In this document: piece after piece, positions 34,604 through 43,133 of the stretch
Position numbering within the stretch: position 1 is the stretch's first letter
How the letters are laid out: each line of letters opens with the position of its first letter
Assembly (NCBI GenBank): GCA_017404265.1
Contig: JAFRCS010000015.1
Location: 62,001-126,000, forward strand
Source: Mogibacterium sp.
GTDB taxonomy: Bacteria; Bacillota; Clostridia; Peptostreptococcales; Anaerovoracaceae
DNA length: 64,000 nucleotides
Reading direction: 5' to 3'
Notes under the pieces: generated by a model
What the model saw: the letters and a program-made list of their open reading frames with translations, nothing else
Told to the model about the DNA's origin: nothing
The model's database searches: none
Translations under genes and position numbers: made by a program

Positions 34604-37476
34604 TTTTTCTTGCTGTAGAATGTATCTTCGATCGGAAGGCTCGTCCTCAGCACTCCGTCTCTGGCGTAATACGCTCCGGCTATAGCAGGTGCCGCAGGGA
34701 TGGATGTGATCTCTCCGACTCCCTTAGCGCCGTAAGCGACCTCCAGAAGTTCGTCCTTTTCTACATGGATCGCATGTATGTCCGGGATGTCCGGAGCACG
34801 GAACAGTCCGAGAGTTCCGTATTTTGCCGTCGGTACGCAGTTATCCAGAGGCCAGGTCTCCGTCAGAGCATATCCCATGCTCATCAGTACACCGCCCTCT
34901 ATCTGGCCGGACATGGACAGCGGATTCACCACCTTGCCGGCGTCAAATGCCGCGTATATATCCGTGACCTTTCCTTCAGCGTCGAGTACCGCGACATTCG
35001 TAGCAAAGCCGTACGCGATATGGCTCTTTGGGTGTGGCTTGTCTGAACCGAGCTTATCGGTCGGCTCAAAGTATTCATATTCAAATACCCTGCCGTTGAG
35101 TTTATCAAGGCTGTCCTCAGTGACTCCTTCTTTATCCATGGCAGCCTTCAGGAGCTTGGCGGCGCCCTTCACGGCCTCTCCTGTTACCAGAGTCTGCCTG
35201 GAACCTGATGTCGTGCCTGAATTAGGCGCGTTATCTGTGTTATATATCCCTATCCAGATCTTGGTTATAGGAAGATCAGTTGCCTGAGCCACGTCCTGGA
35301 TGAATACCGTCTGGCAGCCCTGGCCTATGTCTGAAGCTGCAGTGAATATCCATACCAGACCGTCCTTTACTTCAAGCTTAGCCCTGCCCTTGTCCGGAAG
35401 GCCGACTCCTACACCGGCATTCTTCATGGCGCAGGCTATGCCTACCCTGTCTTCCGGCGCGTCGTCAAAGTAAGGTTTGACAGCGACCAGAGTCTCCTTT
35501 AGAGCCGTCGAAACATCGGCGATCTGTCCGTTAGGAAGCTCAAGGCCCGGCTCTATGGCGTTTCTGTATCTTATCTCCCACGGACTGATGCCTACCTTCT
35601 TTGCAAGCACATTCAGGAGAGACTCCAGAGCGAACTGGCTCTGGCATACGCCGAATCCTCTGAAAGCGCCGGCAGGCGGATTATTGGTGTAGTAGCCGTG
35701 TCCCCGTATATCCGTATTGTGATAATTGTACGGCCCCACGCTGTGAGTGCAGGCTCTCTCAAGGACAGGTCCGCACAGGCTGGCGTAAGCTCCCGTATCG
35801 AAGTTGATGTCGCAGTCCAGTCCCTGAAGTATACCGTTCTCATCACAGCCTATGGTGAAAGTGCCTTCCATCGCATGACGCTTAGGATGCACTCTCAGTG
35901 ATTCGGCGCGGCTGAACTTCGCCTTTACCGGCCGTCCGAACTTAAGCGCCGCAAGGGCGGAGATGTGCTGTGTAGTCACGTCTTCCTTGCCGCCGAATCC
36001 TCCTCCGATGAGCTGGTTCTCCACCACTATGCGTTCCTGAGCATCTTCCCAGCCGAGCATGATGGCTACCTCGTGCCTCGTGTCATACGCTCCCTGGTCG
36101 GTCGAGAGTATCTTGACTCCGTCTCCATACGGGAACGAAACAGCGCATTCCGGTTCAAGGAAGGCGTGCTCTGTGAACGGCGTGGTGAATGAGGCCGTTG
36201 CAATGTACGCGGATTCTGCGAGAGCTTTTGCCGCGTCTCCTCTTACTACATGCCTCTGCTGACAGAGATTGCCGTTCTCATGGATCTTAGGCGCGCCTTC
36301 AGCCCTTGCTTCTGCTATGCTTTTTACCGGCTCAAGCGGCTCGTATTCTATCTTTACTGCCTTCTTTGCCTGCTCCAGAATGTACGGAGACTCGGCAACC
36401 ACAAGGCAGATGGCATCACCGACCATTCTGGTGGTGTCGCCTTCAGCTATCATTACATCCCAGTCCTGCTGGATATGCCCCACCTTGTTATGCGGCACAT
36501 CCTCCGCGGTAAGCACTCCAAGCACGCCCGGCAGAGACTCGGCTTTTTCCTTGTTTATCTTTTTTACTATCGCTCTTGGATAGTCCGAACGGACCGCTGA
36601 GCAGTACGCCATAGGCGGCATGTCAGGATCTACTATTGTGCAGATGTTTACGAGCGGCTCGTCTTTTTTACTGACTGTCGTTCCGACTTTCAGCATGCCC
36701 TTTGCCTCGGCTTCCTTATATTCATCTTCCGTCCATCCGGCGAGTTCCCTGACTATGTCAGGCCTGTCCGAAGGCACAAAGTACTCAGGGCCTATATCAT
36801 CAGGATACTTTCCATAGCCCAGGACCTTTTTTCTGACGTCGATACGGAACACGTTTTTGCCTACTCCGTACTGAGAGCTTTCGCCCCTGTTTTCGTAGTT
36901 GGCGATACCCGAAGCAAGCTCAGGGTCGTAATTCGATCCGACGACTGAGATGAACTCGTTCTCTTCAGGCAGCATCTTGCCGGTGAACTGGCTGATGTCC
37001 CTTATCTCCTCTTCTCCGCGCAGTATGGCGGCAGCTCTTCTGATGCCGAGTATTATTTTTTTGTATCCGGTGCAGCGGCAGATATTGCCCTTTATGGCTC
37101 TCTTTATCTCATCATCTGTAGGATCCGGCTCACGGTCGATGAGAGCCTTGGCTGCCATGACCATGCCCGGGATACAGAAGCCGCACTGAACTGATCCTGC
37201 TGTCCCGAAAGCGTAGACGAACGCTTCTTTCTCGCGCAGGCTCAGGCCTTCTACCGTAATGATGTTTTTGCCCACTGCCCTGTCGGTGGTAAGGACGCAT
37301 GACTTCACAGCATGTCCGTCCACTACTATCGTGCACGTACCGCAGGCTCCTTCCGAGCAGCCGTCCTTTACCGAATAGAGCTTGAGATCATCCCTGAGAT
37401 ATCTGAGCAGAGGCTTCTTTTCTTCGGTAGTTCTTTCTATTCCGTTTACCGTGAATGTATAAGAAATGGATCTCAC
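34600..37476 (-). CDS. selenium-dependent xanthine dehydrogenase, fused 2Fe-2S and Mo subunits
   Basis: 958 residues. The N-terminal plant-type 2Fe-2S domain is intact (Cys40, 45, 48, 60) and so is the second (Cys98, 101, 133, 135). The Mo domain starts near 215 and holds GGGFGGKED, PAGAFRGFG, DIGQG and GAKGVGE with the catalytic Glu. No FAD domain, so electrons must leave through a partner. The form matches the fused Se-dependent xanthine dehydrogenase subgroup, where selenium is a labile Mo ligand, not selenocysteine. AGGAGGTGA overlaps the GTG taken as start; an ATT three codons later sits at normal distance and may be the real start. Confidence 0.9.
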   Translation of the reverse strand: MRSISYTFTVNGIERTTEEKKPLLRYLRDDLKLYSVKDGCSEGACGTCTIVVDGHAVKSCVLTTDRAVGKNIITVEGLSLREKEAFVYAFGTAGSVQCGFCIPGMVMAAKALIDREPDPTDDEIKRAIKGNICRCTGYKKIILGIRRAAAILRGEEEIRDISQFTGKMLPEENEFISVVGSNYDPELASGIANYENRGESSQYGVGKNVFRIDVRKKVLGYGKYPDDIGPEYFVPSDRPDIVRELAGWTEDEYKEAEAKGMLKVGTTVSKKDEPLVNICTIVDPDMPPMAYCSAVRSDYPRAIVKKINKEKAESLPGVLGVLTAEDVPHNKVGHIQQDWDVMIAEGDTTRMVGDAICLVVAESPYILEQAKKAVKIEYEPLEPVKSIAEARAEGAPKIHENGNLCQQRHVVRGDAAKALAESAYIATASFTTPFTEHAFLEPECAVSFPYGDGVKILSTDQGAYDTRHEVAIMLGWEDAQERIVVENQLIGGGFGGKEDVTTQHISALAALKFGRPVKAKFSRAESLRVHPKRHAMEGTFTIGCDENGILQGLDCDINFDTGAYASLCGPVLERACTHSVGPYNYHNTDIRGHGYYTNNPPAGAFRGFGVCQSQFALESLLNVLAKKVGISPWEIRYRNAIEPGLELPNGQIADVSTALKETLVAVKPYFDDAPEDRVGIACAMKNAGVGVGLPDKGRAKLEVKDGLVWIFTAASDIGQGCQTVFIQDVAQATDLPITKIWIGIYNTDNAPNSGTTSGSRQTLVTGEAVKGAAKLLKAAMDKEGVTEDSLDKLNGRVFEYEYFEPTDKLGSDKPHPKSHIAYGFATNVAVLDAEGKVTDIYAAFDAGKVVNPLSMSGQIEGGVLMSMGYALTETWPLDNCVPTAKYGTLGLFRAPDIPDIHAIHVEKDELLEVAYGAKGVGEITSIPAAPAIAGAYYARDGVLRTSLPIEDTFYSKKK

Positions 37477-37489
37477 CTCCTCTGCCTGG

Positions 37490-37951
37490 TCAGTCGGCGG
37501 TCATCACGCCGTTGGAGTCCCTGATGACTCCACGCGGACATTTGACCGCGCACATTCCGCAGCAGATGCACTTTCCCGGATCGATCACGGCTTTGTTGCC
37601 GATCACATGTATGGCATCCGCCGGGCAGTTTCTCTCACACAGCCCGCAGGCTATGCACGAATTGACGCAGGCTTCTCGAGCCGCCTTTCCGGCATCGCAG
37701 TTGCTGCATTTGACCTGTATGTTGTAATCAGGCAATATGACCTCTATAAGGTGCTGCGGGCATGCGCCGGCGCAGAGTCCGCAGCCTACACATTTGTCCC
37801 TGTCTATCACCGGAGGACCGCCGTCCTCAAGCTTTATAGCTGCAAGATGGCACGCAGAAACACACAGGCCGCATCCTATGCAGCCGTATGTGCAGCTGAT
37901 GCTTCCGCCTCTGCAGCGTACATATGCCTTTTTTCTTACCCTCTTTATCAT
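37490..37951 (-). CDS. polyferredoxin with several 4Fe-4S sites
   Basis: 153 residues, with 24 or so cysteines. CIGCGLCVSAC, CVGCGLCAGAC, CIACGLCERNC and CICCGMCAVKC are four CxxCxxCxxxC sites, arranged as two double-cluster ferredoxins; an extra CSNCDAG lies between. Similar proteins (RnfB C-terminal type) pass electrons between redox enzymes. Placed directly before the fused xanthine dehydrogenase that has no FAD domain, it is the likely electron carrier for it or for YgfK. Ribosome site AAGAGAG. Cytoplasmic, no signal peptide. Confidence 0.85.
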   Translation of the reverse strand: MIKRVRKKAYVRCRGGSISCTYGCIGCGLCVSACHLAAIKLEDGGPPVIDRDKCVGCGLCAGACPQHLIEVILPDYNIQVKCSNCDAGKAAREACVNSCIACGLCERNCPADAIHVIGNKAVIDPGKCICCGMCAVKCPRGVIRDSNGVMTAD

Positions 37952-37963
37952 GATCTCTCTTTT

Positions 37964-38755
37964 CTACAGCCGGTCGCCGGCATATGAAAGTATGGCTTCA
38001 AGCACTCCGCCTCCGATGGCGAGAGCCTTTTCGGAAACCGTCAGATGATCAGCGGATGTACCCCTCGGATCGACATCTCCTGATTTCAGTCCTTTGGTCA
38101 CAGGGACTCCGTCCTGAAGCAGTCCCCTTATCTTTCCGCCTGTCTGTGCATATACGGGCTCTCCATCTACATTACCGACGCGTTCGCCCTCTTTGACGAT
38201 GTCGCCTATGTTTTTCTCAGGATGGAATATGCCCGCGCGCGGCGCTTTGATGAGACGTCTTATGGTCTCTCCGCCAACATTACCTGGAACTCCGGTGTTT
38301 GGTATCGCCGAGCCGTCACGTATGACCCTTCCCAGCGTATGGCCGCGCTTTGTCTCGATTACTGCGTGGCAGTCTTTGCCCGCAGTAAATCCCGGGCCGA
38401 CTCCGATGACAAGATCAGCGTCATCAGGAGTCGTTCCCGTATTTCTTTTTGCAAGGATCGCGTCGACTACGATCTCAGGCTTGAGTTCACTTACGATCTT
38501 AGCCTCCGGATCCACAAGGACCGGTATGACTCCCCTTGAAAGGCAGTCACGCGCTTCTTCCGCGTTTGCAGCCCTTTCTGCTTTTACATCTTCAACCACA
38601 GTACTGCCAAGACGGACAGCTTCCGAAAAAGCCACCGTCCTGCGTACCGCCAGAGGCACCGGCAGATCCGTCATGACCACATCGAATTTTGAATGATGCA
38701 GCCTCAGCGCGATCCCGCTGGCGAGATCGCCGGCGCCTTTTATTACTACTAGCAT
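37964..38755 (-). CDS. yqeB: YqeB, selenium-dependent molybdenum hydroxylase maturation protein (EF2563 family)
   Basis: 263 residues. The Rossmann-like start MLVVIKGAGDLASGIALRLH, DLVIGVGPGFTAG and RAPRAGIFHPEKNIGD are characteristic. Genomic work links this family to installation or handling of the labile selenium in Mo hydroxylases; the reaction is not known. It follows ygfK by 7 bases, and the polyferredoxin gene starts 12 bases later. Ribosome site weak. Confidence 0.9.
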   Translation of the reverse strand: MLVVIKGAGDLASGIALRLHHSKFDVVMTDLPVPLAVRRTVAFSEAVRLGSTVVEDVKAERAANAEEARDCLSRGVIPVLVDPEAKIVSELKPEIVVDAILAKRNTGTTPDDADLVIGVGPGFTAGKDCHAVIETKRGHTLGRVIRDGSAIPNTGVPGNVGGETIRRLIKAPRAGIFHPEKNIGDIVKEGERVGNVDGEPVYAQTGGKIRGLLQDGVPVTKGLKSGDVDPRGTSADHLTVSEKALAIGGGVLEAILSYAGDRL

Positions 38756-38762
38756 TTATCTT

Positions 38763-41753
38763 TTATCCTATCAGGTATGAATAATTGTCTTTTACAGCTT
38801 TGATGAATGCCGCTATGCCCTCAGGCAGCTTCGGATCGGCAAGATCATAGTCGCCGGCATTGCCAAACAGTCTTACGCGGACCTTGCCGCCGTCAAGCAG
38901 CAGGAATCCGTTGTTCTCGCTGTCCGCAAAGTCCTCTTCGCTCCAGAACAGAGTGAATTTGTCCTTGAACGGGCGTCCGCTGTACGGACAGAAGACAGCG
39001 CAGTTGCCGCATTCGTTGCACATTCCGTCCACATGAAGGATCTGCGGCTTTTCGAAGTACGGAACATCGATGACAACGTTGGCTCTGTTTGGACATACAT
39101 CCGCGCAGACCTCGCATACAGTGGAGCATCCGAGACATCTAGGATCAGACTTGCCTGCAGGAGGATCAGCGAGTATTCCCTTCTTCTCAAGCAGTTCATC
39201 CATTTTACCCTTGGCGTTGACTTCAGCGTACTTGTCGAACTTGGCTCCGAGTATCGCCGAAGCGATCGTCTGAGCATCCGCTATCGCCTTGACGACAGTC
39301 GCAGGCCCTCTGCGGCAGTCACCGGCAGCGTAGAGACCCTCTACCGTAGTCATGAGGTTTTCATCTACGATGACTCTGCCCTTCTCATCAAGCTTCGCTC
39401 CGGCGCCTTCATAGAGGTCTGCCTTGACGCGCTCTCCGACAGCGCATATAACCGCTGTAGCAGGTACTTCTTTGAATTCGCCTGTGCCGACAGGTGAACG
39501 TCTTCCGCTTGCGTCAGGTTCTCCGAGCTTGCAGATCTCGCACTTCAGCTTTCCGCCCTCGGCTCCGACCGGTGCCAGAAGTTCCATGAACTCCACTCCG
39601 TCATCGATAGCCATTACCAATTCCTCTTCATCGGCCGGCATGTTTCTTCTGTCTCTTCTGTACACGAGACGTACATTCTTGACGCCCGGCTGGATCTTAG
39701 CGGCTCTGGCAACGTCCATCGCGGTGTTACCGCCTCCGATGACCACAACGTCTGTGCCGAGATCGACAGAGCCAGGGGCAGCTTTTACTGCCTCGAGGAA
39801 CTCAAGCGCGTCGAGCTCATCGCCGTACTTTAGAGTCTTGCGGCCCGGAGCCCATGCGCCGATAGCCACGATGATGTCCGTGAAGCCCTCAGCTTTGAGT
39901 TCGCTGACTGAAGTGATTTCTCTGCCCGTTACCATCTTTGCGCCGTATGCCGAGCAAAGAGCGACGTCCTTATCGATGGCGTCATCGCCGATCCTGAATG
40001 CCGGGATCACGTAGCGAGGAACGCCGCCCATCTTGTCGTTCTTTTCGAATACCGTTACGTCAGCTCCCGCTCTTGAGAGGAACGAAGCTGATGCAAGTCC
40101 CGCAGGGCCTCCGCCTATGACAGCTACCTTCTTGCCGGCAGCTCCCGCAGCCTTGAGGCCAGGCAGTACCTTGTTGAATGCAGCCTCAGCAGCCATAAGC
40201 TTGACCTCGCGTATGCGCAGGGCCGACTCGTAGTGGTTTCTCATGCACCTGTCAGCGCAGGTATGCGGACAGATAGTTCCTGTCGTGAACGGCAGAGCGT
40301 TCTTCTCAAGTATGATATTCAGAGCATCCTCCGCCCTGCCTTCCTCCATGGCTTCGAGGTACGCAGGGATATCCTGCTCTATAGGGCATCCGCCGCTGCA
40401 AGGAGCTGTGAAGCAGTCCAGCATAGGCAGTTCTTCACCGTTCTTTCTGTTCGGAAGCGGCTTGATAGGCTTGCGGTTGCGTCCTCCGTTCTGTGAGAAA
40501 TCTACAAGAGCCTCTACCTTTGCCAGGTCGACTCCCGCGAATCTTTCGTTTCCGCAGTCCATGAGTTTCTCGCCTATCTGGCTCATCCTCTGATAGCCGC
40601 CCGGCTTCAGAACGGTAGTAGCCATCGTGATAGGCCAGATGCCCGCGTCGAATATCTCAGCGATGTTGAAGAAGTCAGCGCCTCCGCTGAAGCTTATCCT
40701 CAGCTTTCCGTTGAACTGCTTCGTGATCCTTCTCGCGAGTTCTATGGTCAGCGGGAAGAGGCTGCGTCCGGACATGTACATCTCCTCGGAAGGAAGCTCT
40801 CCTGCCTTGACGTCCACAGGGAAGGTGTTGGTAAGCTTGACTCCGAACTCGAGTCCCTTCTCATCGCAGAGCGCCTGCAGTCTCTCAAACATAGGGACTG
40901 CGTCTGCCCACTGCAGGTCCTCAAGGAAGTGGTGGTCGTCAAACGCGATATAACTGAATCCGAGTGAATCGAGGCGTTCTCTGGCAAACTCATAGCCCAG
41001 CAGCGTCGGATTGCACTTGATGAATGTGTTAAGGCCCTTCTCCTTGATCAGATAGGAGGCTATCCTCTCGATCTCATCAGGCGGGCATCCATGCAGCGTC
41101 GATTCAGTGATCGATCCGGATATCCTTGCCGGAATCGACTTTACGAATTCCTCATCAACGACTTTGAATTTGCCGTCCTTTACAGCCTGAAGGGATACAG
41201 CCATAGCGTCCTTGAACACCTCTGTCTCCGAAGCGTCCTTCATGCCGTCGATGTATGTATCCACTTTGTTCTTCTTGATGCCCTCAAGGTCGTAGCCTAC
41301 GGACATGTTGAACACAAAGCCGTCAGGATCACCAAGTCCCAGCTCCTTTGCGAGGATCTTGCAGATGAACCATGCCTTTACGTATTCATCAAACGCCTGA
41401 TGTACATAGAGCTCCGTCGACCACTCGCAGTTGTAACACTCATCGTGTGCAGTTATGCAAGGCTTTGCGACACACGCCGCGAGGTCCGGACCATCCATGT
41501 CCTGTACGGTCTTGAGTTCGAAGAATCTTGAACCCGCTACATATGACGCGATGATATTCTGGGCCAGCTGTGTGTTAGGGCCGGCCGCAGGTCCGTAAGG
41601 CGACTCGATCTTTTCATCGAAGATCGGGAGCGCCTGACCGTTTGTGTGTTTCACCATCTTGGAAACACCGAAAATGCTTTTGCTTTTGCCGTACTCCTCA
41701 AGTACCCAGTCAAGAAGGTGCTTATACGGCATAGGTCTCATAATGTCACTCAT
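38763..41753 (-). CDS. ygfK: YgfK, putative selenate-reductase-type Fe-S flavoprotein
   Basis: 996 residues. The first 440 are a dihydroorotate-dehydrogenase-like barrel; a GltD-like module follows with CFTAPCSGGCPIEQDIPAY, GGGPAGLASASFLSRAGA and VVIGGGNTAMDVAR (FAD and NADPH); the end carries 4Fe-4S sites CLGCSTVCEVCADVC and CNECGNCAVFC. It probably moves electrons between NAD(P)H, Fe-S carriers and the island enzymes; the selenate reductase label is historical. Two ATGs lie near the front; the second (41753) is used as it stands seven bases after GAGGAGGG, while the first is directly attached to it. Confidence 0.92.
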   Translation of the reverse strand: MSDIMRPMPYKHLLDWVLEEYGKSKSIFGVSKMVKHTNGQALPIFDEKIESPYGPAAGPNTQLAQNIIASYVAGSRFFELKTVQDMDGPDLAACVAKPCITAHDECYNCEWSTELYVHQAFDEYVKAWFICKILAKELGLGDPDGFVFNMSVGYDLEGIKKNKVDTYIDGMKDASETEVFKDAMAVSLQAVKDGKFKVVDEEFVKSIPARISGSITESTLHGCPPDEIERIASYLIKEKGLNTFIKCNPTLLGYEFARERLDSLGFSYIAFDDHHFLEDLQWADAVPMFERLQALCDEKGLEFGVKLTNTFPVDVKAGELPSEEMYMSGRSLFPLTIELARRITKQFNGKLRISFSGGADFFNIAEIFDAGIWPITMATTVLKPGGYQRMSQIGEKLMDCGNERFAGVDLAKVEALVDFSQNGGRNRKPIKPLPNRKNGEELPMLDCFTAPCSGGCPIEQDIPAYLEAMEEGRAEDALNIILEKNALPFTTGTICPHTCADRCMRNHYESALRIREVKLMAAEAAFNKVLPGLKAAGAAGKKVAVIGGGPAGLASASFLSRAGADVTVFEKNDKMGGVPRYVIPAFRIGDDAIDKDVALCSAYGAKMVTGREITSVSELKAEGFTDIIVAIGAWAPGRKTLKYGDELDALEFLEAVKAAPGSVDLGTDVVVIGGGNTAMDVARAAKIQPGVKNVRLVYRRDRRNMPADEEELVMAIDDGVEFMELLAPVGAEGGKLKCEICKLGEPDASGRRSPVGTGEFKEVPATAVICAVGERVKADLYEGAGAKLDEKGRVIVDENLMTTVEGLYAAGDCRRGPATVVKAIADAQTIASAILGAKFDKYAEVNAKGKMDELLEKKGILADPPAGKSDPRCLGCSTVCEVCADVCPNRANVVIDVPYFEKPQILHVDGMCNECGNCAVFCPYSGRPFKDKFTLFWSEEDFADSENNGFLLLDGGKVRVRLFGNAGDYDLADPKLPEGIAAFIKAVKDNYSYLIG

Positions 41754-41775
41754 AGTCATCCCTCCTCAGCACTGA

Positions 41776-43116
41776 CTAATAAACTCTGTGATTGAGTTCG
41801 CCCCAGAGCTTCTTGCTCTGCTCCAGAGTCCAGGCGTTGATTGCCTCTTCATCTATATCTACGAATTCTCTGTCTTTGTACAGAACCTTTCCGTTGATGA
41901 TGGTCGTTCTGCAGTTCTTACCCATGAAGCCGAAGATCATGTGACCGTCGATGTTTGCATCTGAGAACGGTGTGAACGGCTTGTAATCCATTACGATCAC
42001 GTCCGCGGCGGCGCCGGCCTTCAGTATGCCAAGAGGCTTCTTGAAATACTTGGCCGCGATCTTGCGGTTGTTGTCAAAGAGCATGCTGGTTCCCTCCATC
42101 CAGGCGACATTAGGCATCTGGGCGTTGTGTCTCTGGATGATCAGGAATACCTTAAGGCTCTCCAGCATGTCATGGGTGTACGCGTCGGTACCCATTCCTA
42201 CGGTGATGCCCTTTTCGAAGAACTTCAGCACAGGTGCGCAGCCTACCGCATTGCCCATGTTGGACTCAGGGTTATTGACTACCATCGTGCCTGTTTCCTT
42301 GATGATGTCCATCTCGGCCGGGCTAACATGGATGCAGTGTCCCAGGAGTGTCTTTTCTCCGAGGATGCCGTTGTAGAGCAGTCTGTTGATAGGCTTGCAT
42401 CCATAATTTCTGATGCTGTCATAAACGTCGTTCATGCCCTCTGAAACGTGGATATGGAAGCCGGTCATACCGTCGTTAGCCTCTACCATCTTCTCGAATG
42501 TCTTGTCGGAGATGGTGAAGAGCGCGTGGCCGCCGAACATGGCCTTGATCATGTCATCGTCTTCCTTGATGGCCCACTTGGCGAAGTCAGCATTCTCCTT
42601 GATGGCCTCCATAGTCTTTTGCTCGCCGTCTCTCTCGGATACTTCGTAGCAGAGGCAGGATCTCATGCCAAGTTCCTTGGCAACGTCCTTGATTGCGAAC
42701 AGCGATCCCGGTATCTCGCAGAAGCTTGCGTGATGGTCAAAGATGGTCGTCACGCCGTCCCTGATGCAGTCGAGAATGGTCGCGTACGCGCTGGCTTTTG
42801 TGCCGTCTATCGTCAGATGGCGGTCGATGTTCCACCACATTCCGTCGAGTATCTCGAAGAAGTTGGTAGGGTTATGGCCTTCGATCGCCAGGCCTCTCGC
42901 AAGGCCTGAATAGATATGAGTATGTGCGTTGATAAGACCCGGCATGATAACACCGCCCTTTGCGTCCACGAATTCGGCATCAGGATAAGCCTTCTTCATA
43001 TCCGCCAGGCTTCCCACATCCTTGATGACTTCGCCGTCGATAACGACAGCGCCGTCCTTCAGATAAGGGAATTCCGGATCTCTAGTGATAAGTTGACCGT
43101 TACCTACTAAAAGCAT
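41776..43116 (-). CDS. ssnA: SsnA, putative aminohydrolase
   Basis: 446 residues, amidohydrolase fold. The metal ligands are in LINAHTHIYSG, FHIHVSEG, LLGHCIHV and GMGTDAYTHD. Close to E. coli SsnA and to atrazine chlorohydrolase/guanine deaminase type enzymes. It is constantly found beside ygfK and Mo/Se hydroxylases and is presumed to remove an amino group from, or open, a purine intermediate; no reaction is proven by sequence. GGAGG eight bases before the ATG, 17 bases to the xdhD stop. Confidence 0.92.
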   Translation of the reverse strand: MLLVGNGQLITRDPEFPYLKDGAVVIDGEVIKDVGSLADMKKAYPDAEFVDAKGGVIMPGLINAHTHIYSGLARGLAIEGHNPTNFFEILDGMWWNIDRHLTIDGTKASAYATILDCIRDGVTTIFDHHASFCEIPGSLFAIKDVAKELGMRSCLCYEVSERDGEQKTMEAIKENADFAKWAIKEDDDMIKAMFGGHALFTISDKTFEKMVEANDGMTGFHIHVSEGMNDVYDSIRNYGCKPINRLLYNGILGEKTLLGHCIHVSPAEMDIIKETGTMVVNNPESNMGNAVGCAPVLKFFEKGITVGMGTDAYTHDMLESLKVFLIIQRHNAQMPNVAWMEGTSMLFDNNRKIAAKYFKKPLGILKAGAAADVIVMDYKPFTPFSDANIDGHMIFGFMGKNCRTTIINGKVLYKDREFVDIDEEAINAWTLEQSKKLWGELNHRVY

Positions 43117-43133
43117 GTTTCATCCTCCCTTCA

